Assembly (NCBI GenBank): GCA_016802295.1
Contig: JAESIW010000137.1
Span: 5,954,146 to 6,018,145, forward strand
Source: Brachionus rotundiformis
Taxonomy: Eukaryota > Rotifera > Eurotatoria > Ploima > Brachionidae
Length of the DNA: 64,000 nucleotides
Direction of reading: 5' to 3'
Made by a program: the position numbers and the translations under genes. Under the pieces are notes generated by a model. It saw nothing but the letters and a program-made list of their open reading frames with translations, was not told where the DNA came from and made no database searches. Numbering within the stretch: position 1 is the first letter of the stretch; every line of letters starts with the position of its first letter. Below are positions 35,291 through 45,126 of the stretch, in pieces.

Positions 35291-35766
35291 TAAGAATAAT
35301 AGAAAGAATTATAGGTTGCCATTTTTGAAGCTTTATTTTAATAACAGTTATTTGTTAATTGATAATTGACTGACAGTTTTAAAGAATTTTAAAAATAAAA
35401 AAAGCTAAAAAGGTTTTGTAAATAAAATAAGATGTAAAAATCGAATGAATTACATCGATATTCAATTCTATTCAATTCGTAATAGAATTTACCAGAAATA
35501 GCCAGAATTTTGCAACATAGTAATTTTCAAATTTATTTTTTAGCTTTTTGCTTTTGTTCTTTTTAAATTTTTATTAAATCTTTGTTTTTAAATTGTTATA
35601 AATCAAATGCGATTAAAAAGGAAGAGTACAAATATGTACCTAACTATTGATATATTTAAAAAACATCACATTTAAAGAAATAAATTTTTCAAAATTAAAA
35701 AAGCAACCACAAATTAATTTTTTGTAATTTTTTATTATTTTAAAACTCTTGAATTAATATTTTAAA
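35291..35766. other. intergenic, no gene seen
   Basis: AT-rich 3'-side spacer of the LRR gene. It includes a small direct repeat of a caattctattcaattcgtaa word around 35461-35490. Nothing else noted. Confidence 0.4.
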
Positions 35767-36957
35767 TCATATCTTAATTGAAATCAAATCATTAGTAACA
35801 TTCACGATGCTGTTAATATCTAAATTGGCAGCAAGCTCTCCATTATTTGCATACAAATTAAGATATTTTAAGTTTTTTAATCCTTTGAAATGATTTTCAT
35901 TTAAATCACCTAATGAATTCCAATCCAAGTGAAGTGATTGCAAAAAATTCAAATTTGAAAAACTTAGATGTTCAATTGAAGATATATTGTTGCCGGACAA
36001 GTTAAGCAAATACAGGTTTACCAACGAATTAAAATTTGAATTTAAAATTTTTGTTAGCTTATTTGAACTTAAATCTATAATTTCCAAGTTATATAAATCA
36101 TCAAAAACATTTGGATTTATTATACTAATTTCATTTTTATCCAAATAGAGCTCGAACAATTCATCTAGACCGTAAAAAACATATTCGCTCAATGTCTTTA
36201 TTGAATTCCATGAAACATCTAAAATTTTTAAATTTTGTAAATTAGCAAACAAATTTTGTTTCAATGAAGTTAAATAATTTTCTCTCATATTCAATTCGAG
36301 TAAATTATGATTCATTCTAAAAAGGTTTTCATCGATTGTTCTTAATTGGTTCGAAGATAAATCCAATTTTCTCAAATCAAATAAATTTTGAAATAAATTT
36401 GAATTCAATTCACCTAAAAAGTTCCATCGTAGATCCAAAATTTTCAATTTTCCCAAGCTTGAAAATGAATTTTGAGTTAGGAAATTTATTCTATTAAATT
36501 TTAAATCTAAAGTTTCAAGATTTTGTAGTTGGCTGAATGCATCTTGGGTCAGGCTTTTAATTCCATTGTTAGATAAATCGAGATATTTAAGATTTGACAG
36601 TGAAACGAATGGATTTGAATCAATTGTTGATATTTTATTTCCACTCAAGTTTAATATTTCCAAATTGGTTAATTCTTTAAACAAGTTAGCATCCAATAGC
36701 TCAATTAGATTATTAGATAAGTCTAGGCGCTTTAGCCCTACAAAATTATCGAAAATTCCCTTATCAAAAGTCCGAATTGCTCTTCCAGACAAATCCAAGT
36801 AAAACATGCTATTCTCGTTCAAGTTCCATATTTCAAGAACAGTTTTATCTAAGTGTCCATCAAAATTAAAGACTATTGGAAAAGTCACAATAGTATCGTT
36901 TGATGACCACACAGTATTATTTAACAAAATCAACAAGAATATTACTTTAAACATCAT
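35767..36957 (-). CDS. secreted leucine-rich repeat protein
   Basis: Single exon, 396 residues. The signal peptide (1-18, MMFKVIFLLILLNNTVWS) is followed by about 14 consecutive 24-residue LRRs of the typical extracellular class (LxxLxLSxNxIxxLxxxxFxxLxN). Apart from the signal there is no membrane segment, GPI signal or cysteine, so the usual LRRNT/LRRCT caps are absent and the protein should be freely secreted. It is head-to-head with the Cys-rich repeat gene at 37073, with only 115 bp between start codons, so the two may share a promoter. LRR solenoids bind protein ligands; the partner is unknown. Confidence 0.88.
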   Translation of the reverse strand: MMFKVIFLLILLNNTVWSSNDTIVTFPIVFNFDGHLDKTVLEIWNLNENSMFYLDLSGRAIRTFDKGIFDNFVGLKRLDLSNNLIELLDANLFKELTNLEILNLSGNKISTIDSNPFVSLSNLKYLDLSNNGIKSLTQDAFSQLQNLETLDLKFNRINFLTQNSFSSLGKLKILDLRWNFLGELNSNLFQNLFDLRKLDLSSNQLRTIDENLFRMNHNLLELNMRENYLTSLKQNLFANLQNLKILDVSWNSIKTLSEYVFYGLDELFELYLDKNEISIINPNVFDDLYNLEIIDLSSNKLTKILNSNFNSLVNLYLLNLSGNNISSIEHLSFSNLNFLQSLHLDWNSLGDLNENHFKGLKNLKYLNLYANNGELAANLDINSIVNVTNDLISIKI

Positions 36958-37072
36958 CTTTTTTATGACAATAATTGAAATTGAATTTTTTTATAAATTT
37001 AAAAACACATGTCAATATTCCAAATAAAATAGTTTAAATCTTTGTTTTGTTTTTTTTAAATATAGCTTTAAA
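36958..37072. promoter_or_regulatory. 115-bp divergent spacer, likely shared promoter
   Basis: It separates the start codons of the LRR gene (minus) and Cys-rich repeat gene 1 (plus). It ends in a pyrimidine-rich tract and tatag, an acceptor-like site 7 nt before the plus-strand ATG, as expected for a 5' UTR intron or a trans-splice site. Confidence 0.45.
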
Positions 37073-38635
37073 ATGATTTTTATTTCCATATTAATAATTT
37101 TTGCTCTAATCGGACCCATTTGTCTGGTTAACATTGAATGCAACATTAAATATGAATACGAAAGAGTATGCAGCTGCAAGACTAGATACTCACGTTTTGA
37201 AATTATTGGTGAAGAGGTATTTCCTCCAAGCACTAATTATACCTATTGTGACAATGATGATTTAAAATATCATGAATGTTACAGAGAAAATTGTGCCGAT
37301 GAATGTGAAAAGGCTATCCGATTTTTAAATGAAGTTAATTCTGATCAAATTACACAAACTTCTGGAAACAACATTTGCTCATGGTTGAACAACAAGAGTA
37401 TGACTGAAGATGGTTTGACTTTGCTGTCAGAAGCGCATCCAGGACTTTGCTCGGTAGAATACAGACAAATAATGGACAGAATATGCTGTAATATGCGGTG
37501 CAAATGCTCCATACAACTGAATGGAGTTGATTTTATTGATTTGACTGACAAGCTTCCTAAAAAAGAATCGTTTTACGACTGTAATAAATATGAATTTGGT
37601 GAATGTGAGGTAGATTGTAGAGCCGAAGCTGCCAAGTTTTTAAATAATAATCAACAATTATTGGACCAAAAGAAAAATTCAGTAAACTTATTTGATAATA
37701 AAGAAATAGGTGATCGATTTTGTGAGATAGCTAATCGAAAAATTGACTATCCTGGATCTATTTCTACTTTACTAATGTCCACCATGCCTGGAGATTTATC
37801 TTTGGACAAACAGTTTAACTTAGGAAGTCTGTGCTGTGAACAAGAATGTAGATGTGAGTTTACAGACTCGTTAAATAATTTAATTCATACTTTCAAATTA
37901 TCAAATAAAACAAATAGATATTTTGAATGTTCAAGAAAATTTGTTGAGTGTAAAAAGGAATGTTTGAATAAAGTGGATGAGTTTTTTGGTAAAGTTAGCT
38001 CTACTTTTGATAATCAATTCGAGGTTTTCAATAGTTTCGAGACAATTTTGGAGGAAAATTCAGGTTCCAATATTCTATGTCAAAATTTGAACAAGATCTC
38101 TAATCGACCTGGAACTGAAATCGTTCTGAAAATAAATGCTGGTAAAGAGGAAAAAATGAACTATGGAAAGTTATGTTGTAAGCGACCATGCAAATGTCAG
38201 CTTATCGGAAAACATGCTGGAGCGTTTATGAACGAGTTTGTTGAATTAGAGCACAATTCTAAACTTATCCAAGATCTAAAAGATTTTATGCCTCTAAGGA
38301 ACCTATCATATGATTGTAGTAAAGAGAGCAAAAACTGTCTAAATGATTGCAAGTTGGCTGCTGGACAGTTTTTGGACACTACTAAGCTGACTAACTCTAT
38401 AGAGCCTCTACATAGTTTGGAAATATTTTTTGAATTCAAACCAGCGACTAAAATGTGTAAAACTTTAAACAAGCAGCTTGATTCACCTGGCGTTGAGGTC
38501 TTTCTACGATATGATACACTTTCAAGTAGTTTCAAATCATTTGAAGATTTGTTCATTGGTAGAATATGTTGTAATGAATTTCTGTTTCCATCTAACAAAT
38601 GTAAATACCCAATTCTGCCAGATATTGAAGATTAA
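37073..38635 (+). CDS. secreted Cys-rich repeat protein 1 (four repeats)
   Basis: 520 residues in one exon, with a signal peptide of about 23 residues and no other membrane segment. The mature protein is four copies of a unit of about 110-130 residues with fixed cysteines: C-x-C near the start, Y-x-C then C-x3-C mid-unit (as in NCLNDCKLAAGQFL), a Cys before a Pro-Gly (PGVEVFLRY), and a closing (I/L)G-x-(L/I)CC-x3-C-x-C that begins the next unit. I do not recognise this as a named domain; disulfide-bonded extracellular modules are inferred. Two paralogues follow at 39541 and 43655. A polyadenylation signal AATAAA lies at 38673-38678. An AG acceptor-like site precedes the ATG by 7 nt. Confidence 0.85.
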   Translation: MIFISILIIFALIGPICLVNIECNIKYEYERVCSCKTRYSRFEIIGEEVFPPSTNYTYCDNDDLKYHECYRENCADECEKAIRFLNEVNSDQITQTSGNNICSWLNNKSMTEDGLTLLSEAHPGLCSVEYRQIMDRICCNMRCKCSIQLNGVDFIDLTDKLPKKESFYDCNKYEFGECEVDCRAEAAKFLNNNQQLLDQKKNSVNLFDNKEIGDRFCEIANRKIDYPGSISTLLMSTMPGDLSLDKQFNLGSLCCEQECRCEFTDSLNNLIHTFKLSNKTNRYFECSRKFVECKKECLNKVDEFFGKVSSTFDNQFEVFNSFETILEENSGSNILCQNLNKISNRPGTEIVLKINAGKEEKMNYGKLCCKRPCKCQLIGKHAGAFMNEFVELEHNSKLIQDLKDFMPLRNLSYDCSKESKNCLNDCKLAAGQFLDTTKLTNSIEPLHSLEIFFEFKPATKMCKTLNKQLDSPGVEVFLRYDTLSSSFKSFEDLFIGRICCNEFLFPSNKCKYPILPDIED

Positions 38636-39540
38636 AAATATGCTTTGTTGCTTAAAATTATTTCATTTGAAAAATAAAAATTAAATATTTAAGAATCCTA
38701 TTAATAATCTTAATATCTAATTTAAAATAAATTTAAATGACTAATAAATAAAATGTTTATTTTTTGAATGAAGATAAAAAAAATTTTAAAAAAATTTTTG
38801 TTTTAAACTCTATGTAAAATAGTTTAATTCTATTTATTTGGCTAATTTTTAGGTTAGAATCTAAGGCTGTTTGGGATAGATCATTGTTTGTCCTTTCAGC
38901 CTCTTACTTTTGCTATACAATCTTGATCCATAGGGTGTTCATATTAATATAAAATTTGATGCAAAAATTAAAGCTGGTTTATATTTTTTTTATTTTTTGA
39001 ATCTTGGACTTGTAATTTTCTTATAAAGCAATGTATCGTTCTGAATGAATTCGTGGTTTCTTTTAGATAGAAAATACTTTTAAAATAGTTTGAAAATTCT
39101 GGTTATCTATATTGTCTAATTAAGTTAATTGTTAGAATAAATCAAAATTTTTAATTGAAAGATGGGTAATGTTTTTAATTTTTATTTTTTTTTCATTTTC
39201 TTATTCTAGTCAGAATTTTGTTCTATTTCCGTCATCGAAAATTAAAAGCTATAAAACAAACAAAATTTTGACTAATTATTTTAAAATTAATAAGTATTTT
39301 TGTATTATCTTTTAATTTTTTTGTTAACGATTGTACATTCAAAACAAAAGAAAAGCTTAAAAATAAATTCAAAGTATTTCTTAAAAATATGTTTATGCTA
39401 TTTTATTTAAAACGATAAAAAAAATTATCAATTCATAAAAATAATTTCTCTTTATTCTCTTCTGTAAATTGATTAGCTAGTAAAATAATCAGTTTTTTAA
39501 TCTTAAATTTTCTATTTTATTTTTAAAATTTTAGCAACGA
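38636..39540. other. spacer between Cys-rich repeat genes 1 and 2
   Basis: AT-rich, with the 3' end of gene 1 at the left. The right edge is ttttaaaattttag followed by six bases and the ATG of gene 2, again acceptor-like. No gene seen between. Confidence 0.5.
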
Positions 39541-40755
39541 ATGCTATTTTCACTTTTGTCTAAAAATATAATTAAAATTATGATTAAAAAAATTGTACTC
39601 TATTTTTTATTGGTATCATTAGTAAGCTGTGAAGATGAAGCAAATAAGTGTGAATGTTCACTGACTGCAGTTAATGTTCAAAACCAAGAAGTTATGTTAA
39701 AAAACTTCTCAAATTTAATTCCGGTAAATAACATGACCAAAATAGACAATTTAAATAAATGTGAGTCAGACTGCAGAACGCAAGCATCTCTTTTTTTCCA
39801 AGAGATAACTATTGAAACTCCAGGCACTAATTTTTATGACATAAATTCTATTCCGAATGCATCTGATAAAATTTGTAACCTCATTAACATAGATGTAAGC
39901 CAGCCGGGTCTGAATATATTCTTAAAGATTCAGAGCTTGAATAATTATCCTTCCTTCGCAAAATTAATTAATATGGGAAATGTTTGCTGTAATAGACCAT
40001 GTTCCTGTATGCTTAAATCAAAGTATTCAGTGGTGAAAAATTTTGCCAATGAATTGACCAATCAAAAAAATAAGGCCTATACATGTAATGAAGAAGTAAG
40101 TTTGTGTGAAAGCGAATGCCGCGATTTAGTCGCTAATTATTACAACTATGACCCAATCAAGGACACTTCCAAACACTTGGGAAACATTTTCGATAACAGA
40201 ATTGATTTAGGCGAATCAAGATGCTCAAGCGAGGCGAGTCCAGTCTACAAACCTGGAATTGAATACTTTATTTCAATTCAAACAACTTCTGAAAACGATA
40301 AAAATATTTATCTTGGAAAGGTATGCTGTAATCGACCATGTGATTGTAAAATTTTTAAATCGGACTCAAATAGAACTGAATTACTAATAGATATTAATTC
40401 ATTCCTACCTAGCCGTGATTTGTATTACAGTTGTGACAATGAAGAATTTGAGTGCCTTAAAGATTGTCGTCAAGCGGCTGGATTCTTTTTAAAAAATGAA
40501 GAAATCAAGGATCTTTCTACACCTGTATCAAGCTTAGACCTTTTTTCCAATTTTTATTTAGCTGCTCAAATTTGCTCACTAATGAAAAAAGAAATTGTAG
40601 AACCTGGTGCTTTGATATTTTTAAGATATTCTACCAATGTTAATTCAAATAATCAAATAAAAGAGGACTTGAAAATTGGTAGACTTTGCTGCCAAAGTTA
40701 TTTTAATTCATTTTTGCCGGCAAATAGATGCAATCAAGTTGGCTTGCCTGGTTAA
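39541..40755 (+). CDS. secreted Cys-rich repeat protein 2 (three repeats)
   Basis: 404 residues, single exon. The first ATG (39541) is used here, but the in-frame Met at codon 14 (39580, MIKKIVLYFLLVSLVSC) starts a better signal peptide and may be the real start. Three repeat units follow with the family pattern: ECDCR-like C-x3-C (CESDCR, CESECR, CLKDCR), a Pro-Gly word (PGLNIFL, PGIEYFI, PGALIFL) and MGNVCCNRPCSC or LGKVCCNRPCDC junctions. The last unit closes with IGRLCC and a short tail. Same orientation and architecture as the neighbouring genes, so a tandem duplicate. Function unknown; extracellular. Confidence 0.85.
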   Translation: MLFSLLSKNIIKIMIKKIVLYFLLVSLVSCEDEANKCECSLTAVNVQNQEVMLKNFSNLIPVNNMTKIDNLNKCESDCRTQASLFFQEITIETPGTNFYDINSIPNASDKICNLINIDVSQPGLNIFLKIQSLNNYPSFAKLINMGNVCCNRPCSCMLKSKYSVVKNFANELTNQKNKAYTCNEEVSLCESECRDLVANYYNYDPIKDTSKHLGNIFDNRIDLGESRCSSEASPVYKPGIEYFISIQTTSENDKNIYLGKVCCNRPCDCKIFKSDSNRTELLIDINSFLPSRDLYYSCDNEEFECLKDCRQAAGFFLKNEEIKDLSTPVSSLDLFSNFYLAAQICSLMKKEIVEPGALIFLRYSTNVNSNNQIKEDLKIGRLCCQSYFNSFLPANRCNQVGLPG

Positions 40756-40798
40756 AAGTTTATTTTTAATTTTAGTTCATTTTTAAACATTAAAATAA

Positions 40799-41437
40799 TT
40801 AAATAATAAAAGCATCTGAAGAGCATGAATTAGATGTTATAACATTAATTTTATTTTGTAGAGAGTTTATTTCATCTATTTTAATCTTGTATGTCTCTAA
40901 AGGCTTGGACGAAATTTGATCCAAAGCGGCATTATCCAAATATTTCCCGAATCCCAATACAAATATATGAACGCCTAAAGCTTTTAATTTTTCTACTTCT
41001 GCTATAATTCTATCAATTGATTCATTTGGTTTTCCATCCGAAAGTAAAATTAGTATTTTAGGAGTAGATGCTCCTTTTTCGATTGAGAAAAGCTTGCTTC
41101 GACTAAATTCCAAAGCACTCTCCAAAGAGCTACTGCGTCCAAAGTAAGCTAAGGATTTTATTCGCTTTTGAAACAGAAATTTGTATTCATCATTGGTTAG
41201 GTAAAATTGACTCAGAGATGGATTTTCTGAAAAATTAATCAATGCAGCATACACCTCTTGTTTTGATAAGTAAAGCTTATTAAACACGGTTGCCAAAGAG
41301 TTTTTGGCCAACTCAAATTCAATTGGCTTAATTGATCCACTAGAGTCTAAAATAATGACCAAATCGAGAATTACTGGACATAATTGCTGAGCATTTATAG
41401 CATAAAATACTTGTAATAAAAGTAGAAATTTAAACAT
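40799..41437 (-). CDS. small secreted vWA-domain protein, intronless
   Basis: 212 residues: a signal peptide (1-16, cut after AINA), then one vWA domain to the end. The MIDAS residues are present: DSSGS after LVIIL, a Ser-rich loop (GRSSSLESA) at the second site and LLSDGKP for the Asp. The fold then ends with no C-terminal extension, so this is a nearly bare vWA module, about 110 residues shorter than the four-exon paralogue at 124-1370. Absence of introns where the paralogue has three raises the possibility of retroposition. It is convergent with Cys-rich gene 2, with stops only 43 bp apart. Its 5' end and upstream DNA are duplicated near 43513. Confidence 0.87.
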   Translation of the reverse strand: MFKFLLLLQVFYAINAQQLCPVILDLVIILDSSGSIKPIEFELAKNSLATVFNKLYLSKQEVYAALINFSENPSLSQFYLTNDEYKFLFQKRIKSLAYFGRSSSLESALEFSRSKLFSIEKGASTPKILILLSDGKPNESIDRIIAEVEKLKALGVHIFVLGFGKYLDNAALDQISSKPLETYKIKIDEINSLQNKINVITSNSCSSDAFII

Positions 41438-41640
41438 TTTTAATTTTGAAATTTAATTTTAAAAATTTCAGTAATAAAATAAATGTGAAAATAACATATT
41501 TTTTGATTAAATTAAATGTGAATTTAAAAGATTTTTTCGTTATTTTTCAAAAAAAAAAATGGTATAATTTTTGTTTCTATTTTATTTTCTTTCAAATTTG
41601 GGAAATGATTAGAAACCCGTTTTACTTGCTTAAGTCGAGA
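41405..41640 (+). pseudogene. duplicated segment (copy A), with relic 5' end of a Cys-rich repeat gene
   Basis: This stretch, covering the vWA gene's signal-peptide codons and its upstream DNA, aligns base by base with 43513-43735 (shared words include ttgtaataaaagtagaaat and aatttcag then aataaaataaatgtgaaaa). The right part (about 41570-41640) resembles the signal-peptide codons of Cys-rich gene 3 (ctattttattttctt then caaatttgg) but has lost the frame, so it looks like the stump of a former repeat-family gene. Confidence 0.6.
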
Positions 41641-41776
41641 TCAATGCTCTATACAATATTATAAATTAAGTGTTAAATTATTAGCTAAAGCCATTTAAAA
41701 ACAAAAAGTTAGGATCAGAAATGAATAAATATTTATCTTCAATCAATTTATTAAAAAAATTATAAAAATATTTGTT

Positions 41777-42313
41777 TCACTCTCTTGTGAGTCTCTTTAT
41801 TATTTCTTCATGCTGAGGATATTTATTAATTAATTCTTCTCTTTTGAATAATTCAAAATCATTAAAATCAAATCCAGGCGAAACCATGCATCCAACGAGA
41901 GAAAAACCTTCATTATTCATAGACGAACCAAATATACGATCTTTAGGAACAAGAACCTGAGGCTCATGCCCTTTGTCTTTCTCTAAACCAAGGTTTTTAA
42001 TAACCAATTTCCCATCTGGTGCTATTATATAGATAGTAAGTGAATTTCCTGCATGAAAATACCACATTTCATCGGATTTTAATCTATGGAAATTAGAAAC
42101 TTGCCCTTTCTCTAATAAGAAGTAAATACTGGTCCATTGTAATCTCTCTTGGTTTTTTTTATCTGGCAATTGAGAGATTATTTTATCCTTGGATGAATAA
42201 CTTTCGCTATAAAAACCTCCTTCTACATGAGGCTTTAAGCAAAGAAGATTTTTAAAATAATCAGATGTATATTTTTCAGTTGACATTTTAAGCTCTAAAA
42301 ATGAATTTTTCAA
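41777..42313 (-). CDS. cupin superfamily protein (DUF985 / Cupin_5)
   Basis: 178 residues, single exon; the Met at codon 10 (MSTEKYTSDYFK) is an equally likely start. The sequence follows the Cupin_5 (DUF985) family: an LKPHVEGGFYSESY opening, a WTSIYFLLEKGQVSNFHRLKSDEMWYFHAG core with the His and Glu of the cupin metal or ligand site, and a late GCMVSPGFDFNDFEL motif. These are small RmlC-like beta-barrel proteins, mostly from bacteria, fungi and plants, with no settled reaction. No signal peptide, so cytosolic, unlike its secreted neighbours. Length is normal for the family. Horizontal origin is possible but not shown here. Confidence 0.88.
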   Translation of the reverse strand: MKNSFLELKMSTEKYTSDYFKNLLCLKPHVEGGFYSESYSSKDKIISQLPDKKNQERLQWTSIYFLLEKGQVSNFHRLKSDEMWYFHAGNSLTIYIIAPDGKLVIKNLGLEKDKGHEPQVLVPKDRIFGSSMNNEGFSLVGCMVSPGFDFNDFELFKREELINKYPQHEEIIKRLTRE

Positions 42314-43512
42314 AATTAATTAACAAAATTATTTATTTGTAAAAAAATTTTATTTTTCTGCTTGAATTCTTTTAATAATAAAAAAATAATTAAAATTTGT
42401 AAACATTTTTATTAAATTTAAAATTAAAAATGTAAAAATGTATTTCGTCGATAAAATCAAAAAGTTTATATTAAAAATTTTTATTTAATTTTAATTATTT
42501 AAGATTTAATATCAATCTGAAATAATAACATAGATTTTTATTTAGTAAACATTCAATGCTAAACTCAATTTTTAATTTTTGAACAATATATAAGTATAAA
42601 AGTTGTTTTTTCAAAATAAAAAAATAAAAAATGCCACTACTCAAATCTCATAATTAAAAAATATCTGATATAGGTAAACTTTTTCATTAGTTGATTGTGA
42701 ACTGCATTTTCGCACTAATAGAGGCATAAAAATAATTAATTTCAACAAAGCTTCGAGAGTTCATTATCTTCATGTCTTCAGGTATATTGTTTTACTGTCT
42801 ATTGGCTTCTAAAATGTTTACAATACATATCTAATCTCATTTTTTCTTTTTAACTTCAAAGCTAAACGGTTTAAAAAGTCCATTTTACTGCATCTGTTTG
42901 TACTTGATATTTCATCTCGGACCATCGACCTCCATATCACTAGGTTAAAGGAAATAAATTTTCCCATATGTTGTGCCTTAACACACAGCTGAAAATTTCC
43001 TAACTAAACAGATTTTGATTTTTAAATTCCATTTTTAAACAAGTCATCGTAAATCGGGTGGTAAATCGGTTCGAATTTAAAACCGGTACAATTTGAATAA
43101 CACAAGTATTAAGAAAAAAATTTTTTTTTCAATTTTTTTTATATTTTTATAAGAATTGAATTTTTCTCAATTGTTTTTTTTGAAAAAATATAAAATTAAT
43201 TCGATCAAAAATCTTCTTTTCATTTTTCGGAAATAATCTGTTTAAATACAAAACCAGTTCCAAAAAACGAACCGGTTTCCCAACCCTAGTCATCACACTA
43301 TTTTGATATTCTGTCAAAACACCACTCAAATAAAACCAATATTTTTAAATACAGTGATAATAAAATACTTGGATATTCTTTTGATTGAATATTATTTTAT
43401 CATTTTTAGTAATGATTTAGATTTGAGATATTTAAACAAGATAGAAAGATCTATCTTATAAATTGATTCTAAATTGTTCATATGGGTTATTAGGCGAATA
43501 CTAAAAAAACAT
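42314..43512. other. spacer with possible hAT-like element relic
   Basis: AT-rich spacer. From about 43063 to 43295 an imperfect inverted pair (atcggttcgaatttaaaacc and, opposite, the sequence ending gaaccggtttcc) is followed by cccaaccctagtc, which in reverse reads agggttggg, like hAT-family ends. No target duplication or transposase fragment was seen. No gene. Confidence 0.35.
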
Positions 43513-43735
43513 TTAAAATATTTGTAATAAAAGTAGAAATTTTGAAAATAAATTTTAAAAATTTCAGCAATAAAATAAATGTGAAAAAAGCATGTTTTTT
43601 GATTTAAATAAAAGTAAATTTTCAAGCTTTTATTTTGATATTTTTTAAATAAAAATGATTTTCTATTTGATTTCTATTTTATTTTCTTGCAAATTTGGCA
43701 GTGCATGTTTTGGTTTCGAGACCCGTACGACTTGT
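43513..43735. repeat. duplicated segment (copy B) upstream of Cys-rich gene 3
   Basis: The partner of 41405-41640. Here the repeat-gene side is intact (it contains the start of Cys-rich gene 3) while the vWA side is only a remnant of the signal-peptide codons in antisense (about 43500-43545). Together the two copies suggest duplication of a divergent vWA/Cys-rich pair followed by loss of the opposite partner in each copy. Confidence 0.6.
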
Positions 43736-44890
43736 TCCTGTTCTTACGAGTATAGGTTCGCAAATGAGACTTTTTCTAGACCGATAGCCTTTCCTATTCA
43801 GCCATATGATGATTGTGGAATATCACTGGGATGTGAGAAAAAATTAGATTGTGAAAAATATTGCCGTGAAGAATTGAATTTTTTATTAGGCAATGATAGA
43901 TCACAGTTTAGCCAAGGCGCCAAGAATAAATTTTGCTCAGTTATTCTCAGCGATAAACCTCTGAACTCAAGTGGATTGATTTTGTATTCAAATTGGAAGT
44001 ATGGTTCGTGTGAGAGCAGCTCGAGTCATGTTGTATCTGATTTGTGCTGTAATAGGCGATGTAGTTGTGAACTTGTTGGTCAAAGTGAATCAAATACTTT
44101 GGCAACAATTTTAACTTTAACTTCTCAATTGGCTTCTAGAGAAAAAGGCTATTCTTGTTCAGAAATCAATGAGTTTGATGATTGTGAATCCAATTGTCGC
44201 TCTACAGTTTCAAAATTTCTAAAAAATGATCAGATTGCATCTACTGATAATATGTTACCAAATTATAGAATTTTAGAAGCAGAAAATTTCGCTGCTGAGT
44301 TAGTTTGCAAGGAATCGGGTGCTGAAATAAAAAAACCAGGGTTAGAAGCCTTTGTCAAAATAAGTACAGATAAAGAAAGCTTTAACAAGATTGGAAAATA
44401 TTTGCCAATTGGTCAACTTTGTTGCAAAAGAAAATGTGAATGTAGCTTATGGACTCAATCCGCCATGCTGGCATCAAACAACTATGAAAAAAATGAATTT
44501 TTCCAAGACCTAAGTGATATTGTTGCTGCCAAAAATAAATTTCTTTCGTTTAATTGCCAAAATGAAGAACTAAGCTGCATGAATGATTGCCGCTTAGCAT
44601 TAGCTGAGTACTTTCAGAGTGATTTGTTTACTCTTAACCAAACAGTGACTACTTTATTAAGCTCAAATGTTGATTTTTTTGCCCAACAAGTCGCTGGAAC
44701 TAGAGTTTGTGAAAAGTTAAAAAGATCTGTTCCATCACCTGGATTAAATATTTATCTGCGTTATTCAACAAACTCTAAAGTATTTCCTTACAGCGAAGAA
44801 ATGCACATTGGAAGACTTTGTTGTTTAGAATTCTATACCAAAATTTTGTATGTTCCATTTAACCGTTGTTTTTCATTTCCATCTCCATGA
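43655..44890 (+). CDS. secreted Cys-rich repeat protein 3 (three repeats)
   Basis: 411 residues, single exon, with a signal peptide of about 18 residues. It has three repeat units with the family's cysteine plan: CCNRRCSCEL and CCKRKCECSL junctions, CESNCR and CMNDCR mid-unit motifs, Pro-Gly words (PGLEAFVKI, PGLNIYLRY) and IGRLCC near the end. The first unit is the most diverged. An AATAAA lies 16 nt after the stop (44906-44911). It lies in the same orientation as repeat genes 1 and 2 but is separated from them by the vWA and cupin genes, so rearrangement followed the tandem duplication. Function unknown. Confidence 0.85.
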   Translation: MIFYLISILFSCKFGSACFGFETRTTCSCSYEYRFANETFSRPIAFPIQPYDDCGISLGCEKKLDCEKYCREELNFLLGNDRSQFSQGAKNKFCSVILSDKPLNSSGLILYSNWKYGSCESSSSHVVSDLCCNRRCSCELVGQSESNTLATILTLTSQLASREKGYSCSEINEFDDCESNCRSTVSKFLKNDQIASTDNMLPNYRILEAENFAAELVCKESGAEIKKPGLEAFVKISTDKESFNKIGKYLPIGQLCCKRKCECSLWTQSAMLASNNYEKNEFFQDLSDIVAAKNKFLSFNCQNEELSCMNDCRLALAEYFQSDLFTLNQTVTTLLSSNVDFFAQQVAGTRVCEKLKRSVPSPGLNIYLRYSTNSKVFPYSEEMHIGRLCCLEFYTKILYVPFNRCFSFPSP

Positions 44891-45126
44891 TGAATTTTGG
44901 AATCAAATAAATAAATGTAAAAAAATCTAACAATTTAAAGTAGATTTTACTCTTTATTCAAACTGAAATTTTGATTTATCAACATTTTTAAAAAAATGAA
45001 ATAGATTTAAAAATTTGTTTTATTAAATTATTTTGATTTTACTTTAGATAAAATAAAAATAAAATAAAAATCTAATTATAATTGCTTAAACCATCTGCTT
45101 TATCAAGAAATATATAAAATAGAAAT

